Shown here: piece after piece, positions 24,855-31,040 of the stretch
Position numbering within the stretch: position 1 is the stretch's first letter
Layout: each line of letters starts with the position of its first letter
Source: JACMMS01 sp043758775
GTDB lineage: Bacteria; Pseudomonadota; Gammaproteobacteria; Burkholderiales; Methylophilaceae
Reading direction: 5' to 3'
Assembly: GCA_043758775.1 (NCBI GenBank)
Contig: JAYVMU010000067.1
Location: 1-31,040 of the forward strand
Length of the DNA: 31,040 nt
Position numbers and translations under genes: made by a program
The notes under the pieces: model-generated
Database searches by the model: none
What the model was told of the DNA's origin: nothing
The model's input: the letters and a program-made list of their open reading frames with translations, nothing else

Positions 24855-27842
24855 ATGAAGCCTATGACCAATAACATTACCCTGACAGCTACAGTGCAAA
24901 ATACAACACAACCAAAAGAACTTGCTAAATCATTTGACCCTAAAACCATAGAAAGCCATTGGTATGATTTTTGGGAGAGTCGCGGGTATTATGCGGCTGG
25001 CCTGGATGCCACCAAACAAGACAACTTCTGCATTTTATTACCTCCGCCTAACGTCACGGGTACCTTGCATATGGGGCATGGGTTTAACCAAACGTTGATG
25101 GATGCGCTCACGCGCTATCATCGTATGAGTGGTGCTAATACACTATGGCAGCCGGGTACAGATCACGCTGGTATCGCTACACAAATCGTGGTTGAACGCC
25201 AATTGGATGCTCAGGGTGTGAGCCGTCACGATTTAGGTCGTGAAAAATTTCTGGAAAAAGTCTGGGAGTGGAAAGAATATTCAGGCGGTACGATTACCCA
25301 GCAAATGCGCAGGCTTGGTACATCGCCAGACTGGAGCCGTGAGCGCTTCACGATGGATCCAGCATTAAACAAAACCGTGACTGAAACCTTTGTGCGCTTA
25401 TACAACGAAGGTTTGATTTATCGCGGTAAACGTTTGGTGAATTGGGATGTAAAACTCGGCACAGCCGTGTCTGACTTGGAAGTGGTGCAGGAAGAAGAAG
25501 ACGGCTTTATGTGGCACATCAACTATCCGCTGGCAGATGGTTCAGGTCATTTAACTGTTGCCACCACCCGACCAGAAACCATGCTGGGCGACGTAGCCGT
25601 GATGGTGCACCCGGAAGATGAGCGTTATCAGCATCTTATCGGTCAAAACGTAAAATTGCCTTTATGCAACCGTGAAATCCCGATTATCGCGGATGATTAT
25701 GTTGATAAAGAGTTTGGTACGGGCGTGGTTAAAGTTACGCCAGCGCATGATTTTAATGACTATGCGGTTGGACAGCGTCATGGTCTAAATATGTATAACG
25801 TAATTACATTAGATGGCAACATCATTGATAATAATGTTCCAGCTGGTGGTGGCCTTGAATTTAATTACCGTTCTGAAACAGCTCCTGGCGTCAGGATTGG
25901 CGGAGTGCACAGTAATAATCCTTTAGCTATAGATTTAGGCATACCTAAAAGCTATCAAGGGAAAGATCGTTTTGTAGCACGTAAGCTAATTGTTGCAGAT
26001 TTAGAAACACAAAACTATTTAGTCAAAGCCGAAAAACACAAACTCAAAGTGCCGCGTGGCGATCGTACCGGCGTGGTGATTGAGCCTATGCTCACAGACC
26101 AATGGTTTGTGGCGATGAGTAAGCCTGCTGCCGATGGTAAGAGCATCACGCAAAAAGCTTTAGACGTTGTAGCGAATGGCGAAATCAAGTTTTATCCAGA
26201 AAACTGGGTGAACACCTATAACCAATGGTTGAATAACATTCAAGATTGGTGTATCTCACGTCAATTATGGTGGGGTCATCAAATCCCGGCTTGGTATTCC
26301 GATGCAGGTAAGGTTTATGTGGCACACGATGAAGCCGAGGCGAAATCTCTCGCTGCAAAAGATGGTTACGCAGGTAATTTGAAACGTGACGATGACGTAT
26401 TGGATACGTGGTACTCGTCAGCCTTATGGCCCTTCTCTACACTAGACTGGACTGGCGATGCTGAGAAAGATGCCACTAATGTTGCCTTGCAGCAGTACTT
26501 GCCTTCCAGCGTGCTAGTGACTGGCTTCGATATCATCTTCTTCTGGGTGGCGCGTATGGTCATGATGACCACGCACATCACTGGAAAAATCCCATTTAAG
26601 CATGTGTATGTGCATGGTTTGATTCGTGATGCCGAAGGCCAGAAGATGAGCAAATCTAAGGGCAACGTGCTTGACCCGATTGATTTGATTGATGGCATTG
26701 GCTTGGATGAATTGATTAAAAAGCGCACCACAGGCTTGATGAATCCTAAGCAGGCCGAGCAGATTGAAAAGCGTACCAAAAAAGAATTTCCCGAAGGTAT
26801 TGCCGCATTTGGTACCGATGCGTTGCGTTTTACGTTTGCCTCATTAGCTTCACCCGGGCGCGATATCAAGTTTGATTTACAGCGCTGCGAAGGCTATCGC
26901 AATTTCTGTAACAAGCTATGGAACGCCACGCGTTTTGTGTTGATGAACACCGAAGGCCAAGATTGTGGCTTGGAAGAATGCAGCACGCTATCTAAACAAG
27001 ACGCAGAAGGATATTTAAGCTTCTCGCAAGCTGACCGTTGGATAGTCAGTCAGTTGCAACGTACCGAAGCAGAAATTGAAAAAGCCTTTGCTGACTATCG
27101 TTTTGATCTGGCTGCAAAAGCTATGTATGAATTTGTGTGGGATCAATACTGCGATTGGTATTTAGAATTAGCCAAAGTACAGGTGCAATATGGCACCGAC
27201 GCAGAACAACGCGCAACGCGCCGTACCTTGCTGCGTGTATTAGAAACAATATTACGTTTAGTACACCCGATGATGCCGTTTATTACGGAAGAGATTTGGG
27301 CAACTATTGGCCCAATGTCAGGTAAGTCTGGTCCAAGTATCATGCTGGAAGCCTATCCAAAAGCACAGCTAAACAAGTTGGATGAAAAGGCTGAAGCGTG
27401 GGTAGCATTGCTCAAAACAGCGGTTGATGCATGCCGTAGTTTACGTGGCGAGATGAACGTATCGCCAGCGACCAAGGTGCCATTAATCGCCGTCGGTGAT
27501 GCAACTCAATTGGCACTGTATGCACCATACTTAAAAGCATTGGCTAAACTGGCAGAAGTAGAAATAGTCAGTGAGTTGCCCGATGACGATGCGCCAGTGG
27601 CTTTAGCGGGTGATTTTAAGCTCATGCTTAAAATTGAGATTGATGTTGTGGCCGAGAAAGAGCGCCTGAGTAAGGAAATTTCACGTATACAGGCTGAAAT
27701 AACCAAAGCAGAAAGTAAGCTTAATAATGAGAGTTTTGTAGTGCGCGCACCAGCCGCTGTGGTGGAGCAGGAGAAAGCACGTGTGGCAGAGTTTGGTGGT
27801 GCTTTAGAAAAATTACAGGTGCAATTAGCAAAATTGAAATAG
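24855..27842 (+). CDS. valS: Valyl-tRNA synthetase
   Basis: A 995-residue class Ia aminoacyl-tRNA synthetase that attaches valine to tRNA-Val in the cytoplasm and edits mischarged Thr. HIGH-type signature PPPNVTGTLHMGHG has HMGH at residues 72-75. The CP1 editing domain has TTRPETMLGDVAVMVHPED and GTGVVKVTPAHDFNDY. KMSKS is at 597-601. The C-terminus (about 925-995) is a coiled coil that contacts tRNA. The length is slightly above the E. coli enzyme. An alternative ATG is present four codons downstream; neither has a strong ribosome site. The gene stands alone between a 213-bp upstream gap and a strong terminator. Confidence 0.98.
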   Translation: MKPMTNNITLTATVQNTTQPKELAKSFDPKTIESHWYDFWESRGYYAAGLDATKQDNFCILLPPPNVTGTLHMGHGFNQTLMDALTRYHRMSGANTLWQPGTDHAGIATQIVVERQLDAQGVSRHDLGREKFLEKVWEWKEYSGGTITQQMRRLGTSPDWSRERFTMDPALNKTVTETFVRLYNEGLIYRGKRLVNWDVKLGTAVSDLEVVQEEEDGFMWHINYPLADGSGHLTVATTRPETMLGDVAVMVHPEDERYQHLIGQNVKLPLCNREIPIIADDYVDKEFGTGVVKVTPAHDFNDYAVGQRHGLNMYNVITLDGNIIDNNVPAGGGLEFNYRSETAPGVRIGGVHSNNPLAIDLGIPKSYQGKDRFVARKLIVADLETQNYLVKAEKHKLKVPRGDRTGVVIEPMLTDQWFVAMSKPAADGKSITQKALDVVANGEIKFYPENWVNTYNQWLNNIQDWCISRQLWWGHQIPAWYSDAGKVYVAHDEAEAKSLAAKDGYAGNLKRDDDVLDTWYSSALWPFSTLDWTGDAEKDATNVALQQYLPSSVLVTGFDIIFFWVARMVMMTTHITGKIPFKHVYVHGLIRDAEGQKMSKSKGNVLDPIDLIDGIGLDELIKKRTTGLMNPKQAEQIEKRTKKEFPEGIAAFGTDALRFTFASLASPGRDIKFDLQRCEGYRNFCNKLWNATRFVLMNTEGQDCGLEECSTLSKQDAEGYLSFSQADRWIVSQLQRTEAEIEKAFADYRFDLAAKAMYEFVWDQYCDWYLELAKVQVQYGTDAEQRATRRTLLRVLETILRLVHPMMPFITEEIWATIGPMSGKSGPSIMLEAYPKAQLNKLDEKAEAWVALLKTAVDACRSLRGEMNVSPATKVPLIAVGDATQLALYAPYLKALAKLAEVEIVSELPDDDAPVALAGDFKLMLKIEIDVVAEKERLSKEISRIQAEITKAESKLNNESFVVRAPAAVVEQEKARVAEFGGALEKLQVQLAKLK

Positions 27843-27860
27843 GTTTTAATTACTTTAAAC

Positions 27861-27888
27861 AAAAATGGCCTCATTTGAGGCCATTTTT
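27861..27888. terminator. Bidirectional terminator between valS and the tusA-like gene
   Basis: A perfect 13-bp stem, aaaaatggcctca and tgaggccattttt, with a two-base central tt. The A- and T-runs on either side serve both valS and the convergent TusA-like gene. Confidence 0.93.
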
Positions 27889-27904
27889 ATTGGTGTCTTA
27901 TTGA

Positions 27905-28153
27905 TTAATCACTACGTTTACGAATATAAAAAACAAATTCTTTTTTTGGTTGCGCGGCTTCTGTTTCTTCTAGTAATGCCAACTCATGTCCTGTTTGTCT
28001 ACAAAATGCTTGAAAGTCTTTTACTGAACCCGCATCCGTTGCGGTAATTTTAAGCACTGTTGCCGCTGCCATATCACTCAAACCTTTTTTACAACGCAAA
28101 ATAGGTAATGGGCAGTTTAAACCACGCGCATCAATTTCTTTGTCAAATTCCAT
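27905..28153 (-). CDS. TusA/SirA-family sulfur carrier protein
   Basis: An 82-residue protein from the ATG at 28153; a TTG one codon upstream also fits. It holds the TusA signature DARGLNCPLPILRCKK, in which the first Cys carries a persulfide. The fold is a small two-layer alpha/beta sandwich. TusA proteins relay sulfur from cysteine desulfurase for tRNA thiolation or cofactor synthesis. It carries a second Cys in RCKK and one in FCRQ. The next gene upstream on the strand is a rhodanese, 24 bp away, so a small sulfur-transfer operon is likely. Confidence 0.9.
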   Translation of the reverse strand: MEFDKEIDARGLNCPLPILRCKKGLSDMAAATVLKITATDAGSVKDFQAFCRQTGHELALLEETEAAQPKKEFVFYIRKRSD

Positions 28154-28177
28154 CAATTATTACCCAAAGTTCTAAAG

Positions 28178-28501
28178 TTAGGTTTTAGTGACAAACGGAT
28201 AACCCGCTCTGCCCCAAGCAATAACGCCACCCATTAGATTATATACATGGGTAGAGCCCTTGCTACTGACAAAAGCCGCTGCATGCGCCGAACGTACGCC
28301 ACTGTGGCAATAAAACACAATGGGTAAGTTGCTATTCAGAGATTCATATTGAGCAGGCAGCAGTGAGAGTTGTACGTGTATTGCGCCAGCGATAATGCCT
28401 CTTACTACTTCATCATCGTTACGCACATCGACCAGCAAAATTTTTTGCTTGGTGATAAGTTCGTATAAATCAGCGACTTCGATATCGGTATAGCTTGTCA
28501 T
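28178..28501 (-). CDS. Single-domain rhodanese (sulfurtransferase)
   Basis: A 107-residue protein from the ATG at 28501, with AAGG about seven bases before it. It contains LLVDVRNDDEVVRGIIAGAIHV, the active-site loop FYCHSGVRS (catalytic Cys in CxxGxR form), and a final NLMGGVIAWGRAGYP. It belongs to the GlpE-like single-domain class. It would transfer sulfane sulfur in the cytoplasm, probably to the TusA-like protein encoded just downstream. Confidence 0.93.
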   Translation of the reverse strand: MTSYTDIEVADLYELITKQKILLVDVRNDDEVVRGIIAGAIHVQLSLLPAQYESLNSNLPIVFYCHSGVRSAHAAAFVSSKGSTHVYNLMGGVIAWGRAGYPFVTKT

Positions 28502-28608
28502 CAAAAAACCTTGTCATGGAATGGCTTTATTATAAGACAAGCCTGCATTAGGCATCGTATATTTTTTTACTTGAATTTTAAGTGTGTGCTCTAGATTAAG
28601 AGGGAATG

Positions 28609-28660
28609 TGGTGACGGGACGAGAATCGAACCTGTGACACGCGAACTTTCAATACAACTC
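28609..28660 (-). tRNA. tRNA-like 3' fragment (degenerate)
   Basis: On the minus strand the sequence runs from a possible GAA anticodon loop (attgaaag) through gtgtc and ggttcgattc (T-arm) to a terminal CACCA. The T-stem pairs only partly, the acceptor is one base out of register, and no 5' half exists. It looks like a decayed tRNA end or attachment-site remnant. A chance match cannot be excluded. The rest of the stretch 28661-28943 shows no supportable gene. Confidence 0.35.
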
Positions 28661-28943
28661 AACTTGGCGCCTATGGTAGCGTGATATGAAAAAATTTAAA
28701 ATACTTTTAAGTCACGATCCTACTTCAGGCAAAGAACTGAACTGTTTTGCCTAAACTATCTACATATAATTTATTATTTTTGTTTAGTAAAGTCGAACTA
28801 TAACAACTACTTTCATGGTGTCGAGCGACCGAACCAAACTGAACCGATGTCTTAAAATAAAAGCCACAGAAGGCAATTCAGGGCGGCTAGTCAAACGTTT
28901 AATGACCGCTTATGAGTTACTTGGCAGATATCTATCAAAAATC

Positions 28944-28980
28944 CTTACAGTTAATTTGAATTATTGTTACAATAATTCAA
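28944..28980 (+). promoter_or_regulatory. Promoter and perfect operator palindrome directly before the UmuD-like gene
   Basis: The arms ttgaattattg (28956-28966) and caataattcaa (28970-28980) are perfect inverted repeats around tta. The right arm ends at the base before the ATG. TACAAT (28968-28973) is a good -10 box inside the palindrome, and CTTACA (28944-28949) is a -35 box 18 bp upstream. Transcription would start within a few bases of the ATG, and no ribosome site exists, so a leaderless mRNA is predicted. A protein on the palindrome would block transcription. Confidence 0.7.
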
Positions 28981-29595
28981 ATGAGTACATTGAATAAACA
29001 TTCACGTGGTGGTGCAAGGCCTGGCGCTGGTAGAAAAGCTGGCTCTGCGCAACTAGCTGAGCCGACTGCAGTGATTCGCGTCCCGGAAAGCCAAGCAACA
29101 GTCATAAAAGACTTCATCAGCGTCTATAAGCGTAAACACATTAAAACGCAGCTAGATTCAGTGACTGAATTTAGCTTTCCACTTATGGATGCAGTGCCTA
29201 TCCCCTTATCTTTGTACTCTTCAAAGGTATCTGCAGGCTTTCCTAGTTCAGCTGAAGCACACGTTGAGAGACGATTAGACCCAAGTGAATTTTTGATAGA
29301 CCAAAAAGACGCTACCTTCTTCGTCACGATTCAAGGCTACTCAATGATTGATGCAGGGTTGCTACCAGGTGACAAAGCCGTTGTAGACCGCTCAAAAACT
29401 CCATCTGTAGGTGATATTGTAATGGCAATGTTGGATGGCGAATTCACCATTAAAACACTAAGTCGTCACAAATCGGGTGCCCCAAGACTATTGCCAGCTA
29501 ACTCGACAGGCGCTTATTCACCTATTGAGATTACTGAAGAAATGAATTTTCAAATCTGGGGTGTAGTCACTGGCTCATTCCGTCGTTTTAAATAA
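28981..29595 (+). CDS. umuD: UmuD-type S24 peptidase protein with N-terminal extension
   Basis: A 204-residue LexA/UmuD-family protein. The self-cleavage site is Ala85-Gly86 (SAGF). The catalytic dyad is Ser121 (GYSM) and Lys158 (FTIKTL). The spacings of 36 and 37 residues equal those of E. coli UmuD (C24-S60-K97). The first 65 or so residues are extra: a basic GGARPGAGRKAG start, then AVIRVPESQATVIKDFI, which resembles a ribbon-helix-helix strand and helix. Acinetobacter UmuDAb has a comparable extension and acts as a repressor. Autocleavage stimulated by RecA is expected. There is no umuC next to it; the following gene is yccF. The operator palindrome directly upstream suggests self-regulation and damage induction. 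Confidence 0.9.
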   Translation: MSTLNKHSRGGARPGAGRKAGSAQLAEPTAVIRVPESQATVIKDFISVYKRKHIKTQLDSVTEFSFPLMDAVPIPLSLYSSKVSAGFPSSAEAHVERRLDPSEFLIDQKDATFFVTIQGYSMIDAGLLPGDKAVVDRSKTPSVGDIVMAMLDGEFTIKTLSRHKSGAPRLLPANSTGAYSPIEITEEMNFQIWGVVTGSFRRFK

Positions 29596-29640
29596 TCAAG
29601 ATTGATATTCTTTAATGATGTTTTATTAGGAAGGCAATTT

Positions 29641-30036
29641 ATGCGTTTTATTGGCAATGTTCTATGGTTTGTACTAGGGGGCGCACTGATGGGTTTAGCG
29701 TGGTGGCTCGCAGGATTGTTAGCCTACCTCTCTATTATTTGTATCCCATGGGGTAAAGCTTGTTTTGTAATAGGTAAATTTACTTTCTTTCCTTTTGGCA
29801 AAGAGGCTGTCAGTCGCCGTTATATCAATAATAAGGATGATATTGGTACAGGTATGTTAGGTACGATTGGAAATATAATTTGGTTTGTTTTTGCAGGTAT
29901 TTGGTTGGCTATTGGTCATTTATTGTCTGCTGTAGCATGTTTTATTACGATTATTGGAATTCCATTTGGTATCCAGCATCTGAAACTCGCAGGGATTGCA
30001 ATGGCACCAATAGGCAAGACAATCGTTGATAAATAG
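29641..30036 (+). CDS. yccF: YccF-family inner-membrane protein
   Basis: A 131-residue membrane protein. The ATG at 29641 is chosen because AGGAAGG lies just before it; the frame is open further upstream but without such a site. It contains two related halves, each with two hydrophobic segments and a GNxxWFV...GI(P)xG pattern (GNVLWFVLGGALMG...IPWGKA and GNIIWFVFAGIWLAIG...IPFGIQH). This is the YccF duplication. Its function is unknown. It lies 45 bp after the UmuD-like gene and may be in the same transcript. Confidence 0.92.
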   Translation: MRFIGNVLWFVLGGALMGLAWWLAGLLAYLSIICIPWGKACFVIGKFTFFPFGKEAVSRRYINNKDDIGTGMLGTIGNIIWFVFAGIWLAIGHLLSAVACFITIIGIPFGIQHLKLAGIAMAPIGKTIVDK

Positions 30037-30103
30037 ATTCGACGTGCTGAAAATGAAGGGGCTTCATCAAATTAATGGCAGTTTTTTTGCATCCATTTAT
30101 CTT

Positions 30104-30362
30104 TTAGCTTACTTTCTTCAATCGTCTGCCACTGCATGTTAAGGTAAGCCAAGGCGCTAAGTCACTTTTAAAAATTACAGTAAGGTCAAAGCAATATGAT
30201 GGCGAGTTTTCTGGTGCGGGATGGGGTAGGTAACACCGCGCCCCAATCGCTTGATTATGGATTGCCGAGAGATCAAGATGGGCAAGTTTTTTGCCCAACT
30301 CAACGTCGAGACTACCACTTTGCAGATTTCTAAGCTGCTTCTTGTGGCTTCTCAACCACAAG
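30104..30362 (-). pseudogene. Possible gene remnant cut by the IS21 end (unrecognised)
   Basis: A minus-strand open frame runs into the IS end. The part outside the element codes for about 85 residues ending SDLAPWLTLTCSGRRLKKVS, with mixed, protein-like composition but no recognised motif. The supposed start lies inside the IS terminal repeats, so a native N-terminus is missing. It may be a real gene interrupted by the element, or only chance. A 7-bp hairpin (tgggcaa/ttgccca, 30279-30297) lies within it. Confidence 0.25.
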
Positions 30363-30367
30363 TGTTG

Positions 30368-30424
30368 AATTGCACTCAGAATTGACCCACCTAGCGATAT
30401 AAATTGCACTAGAAATTGACCCAC
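30368..30424. repeat. Two subterminal transposase-binding repeats of the IS21 element
   Basis: Copies at 30368-30390 and 30402-30424 share aattgcact and aattgacccac, and have a 34-bp period. Confidence 0.8.
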
Positions 30425-30473
30425 GTACCGACACCGATACTATTCTGCTCAACCTATGAGCAGGAGAATGGGA

Positions 30474-31040
30474 GTGATCACCGTGGAACTATTAAGTGTA
30501 ATTAGACGCTGGCATTTGCGTGATCAAATGTCGATTCGTGAGATTGCTAAAAGGACTGGCTTATCTCGCAACACCATCAAGAAATACCTGCGCAACGACA
30601 TCGTTACCCCTCAATATATGGGACAAGGACGTGTCAGTAAATTAAGTCCCTATCTAGCCAAGCTGCAGCAATGGCTTAAAACCGAATCCAATCGCGGGCG
30701 TAAGGAACGACGCAGTGTAAAGCAGCTCTATCATGACTTAGTAAAGCTAGGTTATCTTGGCTCTTATGACCGCGTAGCGGCCTATGCGAAGCAGTGGCGA
30801 CTGCAGCAACAGCTATTGGCAGGCACCATCGGTCGAGGTGCGTTCATTCCACTGACATTTGCGCCTGGTGAGGCATTTCAGTTCGACTGGAGTGAAGACT
30901 GGGCCGTCATCGGCAATGAACGTACGAAACTACAAGTTGCCCATTTCAAACTCGCATACAGTCGTGCCTTTTACTTGCGGGCTTACCTACTGCAAACCCA
31001 TGAGATGTTATTCGATGCACATCATCACTTAGTTAAAATG
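30474..31040 (+). CDS. istA: IstA transposase (IS21 family), C-terminus outside window
   Basis: The first 189 residues of an IS21-type transposase. The GTG at 30474 is chosen because it gives the family's usual ITVE start and has AGGAG seven bases before it; ATGs at 30456 and 30468 are alternatives. The N-terminal helix-turn-helix (SIREIAKRTGLSRNTIKKYLR, about residues 18-38) binds the element ends. A Lys/Arg-rich stretch follows. The DDE/RNase H fold begins with FDWSED (about residue 140), whose first Asp is the first catalytic acid. The remaining catalytic residues lie beyond the window. The frame is intact as far as seen. Confidence 0.92.
   Translation, partial: MITVELLSVIRRWHLRDQMSIREIAKRTGLSRNTIKKYLRNDIVTPQYMGQGRVSKLSPYLAKLQQWLKTESNRGRKERRSVKQLYHDLVKLGYLGSYDRVAAYAKQWRLQQQLLAGTIGRGAFIPLTFAPGEAFQFDWSEDWAVIGNERTKLQVAHFKLAYSRAFYLRAYLLQTHEMLFDAHHHLVKM

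Larger units (their letters stand above)
30363..31040 (+). mobile_element. IS21-family insertion sequence, left end (partial)
   Basis: The probable left end begins with tgttgaattgcac at 30363. Two 23-bp subterminal direct repeats, differing at three positions, follow at 30368-30390 and 30402-30424 (core aattgcact...aattgacccac), 34 bp apart. Multiple subterminal repeats near each end are characteristic of IS21-type elements and serve as transposase binding sites. The istA gene follows; istB and the right end are beyond the window. The exact terminal base is inferred. Confidence 0.8.

Noticed and set aside
28815..28997. 60-codon frame upstream of the UmuD-like gene
   Set aside because: It overlaps the promoter, palindrome and start of umuD, has no ribosome site and no protein-like pattern.
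30037..30060. Small hairpin atgaag/cttcat after yccF as a terminator
   Set aside because: Six-base stem with a three-base loop and no following T-run, too weak to call.

Overview
The window looks like chromosome of an AT-rich betaproteobacterium, most likely a methylotroph of the Methylophilaceae (Methylotenera/Methylophilus type). This rests on the gene set (an MSHA-like pilus operon, moeB/thiF, qmcA-nfeD, valS, tusA plus rhodanese) and on base composition. It is inference, because no rRNA or other decisive marker is present. Most of the window is ordinary housekeeping and accessory chromosome, interrupted by two or three scars of mobile DNA.

Layout. (1) 1-2190, minus strand: end of a metal (probably copper) resistance cluster. 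It holds a His/Cys-rich secreted protein, a Met/His-repeat protein fused to a DUF2231 membrane domain, the start of a lipoprotein (probably an efflux outer-membrane factor), and a fragment of a nickel/cobalt exporter. (2) 2297-4354: an integration scar. A Fic protein with an AbiEi-like N-terminus sits behind a promoter covered by a 24-bp-period repeat array. It is flanked by a broken small gene and by the 3' half of a tRNA-Arg starting in the anticodon loop. (3) 4649-18582, plus strand: an eleven-gene cluster for an MSHA-like type IV pilus or secretion pseudopilus. Order: sigma-54 activator, MshM, MshL secretin, MshN, MshE, MshG, PilM/GspL-like, PilO-like and PilP/MshK-like proteins, then two pilin-like proteins. 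It is followed closely by a MoeB/ThiF enzyme. (4) 19366-20691, minus: qmcA-type SPFH protein and NfeD partner. (5) 20891-24641: a photolyase-like flavoprotein whose two domains are in swapped order, a LemA + GIDE/EF-hand pair, and a TonB-like protein of unknown C-terminus. (6) 24855-28501: valS, a strong bidirectional terminator, and convergent TusA and rhodanese genes. (7) 28502-31040: a tRNA-like fragment, a lone UmuD-type protein directly behind a perfect operator palindrome, yccF, and the left end of an IS21-family element with a truncated istA.

How the parts work together. In the pilus cluster MshE powers, and MshG anchors, assembly of the two pseudopilins. The PilM/GspL-, PilO- and PilP-like proteins bridge the inner membrane to the MshL secretin, and MshM/MshN are accessory factors. 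The NtrC-type regulator at the head probably controls the cluster or other sigma-54 genes. No major pilin, prepilin peptidase or histidine kinase is visible here. The most unusual items are the permuted photolyase, the Fic gene with its phased operator array, the apparently leaderless UmuD without an adjacent umuC, and the paired pseudopilins sharing an LPCP...LPW domain.
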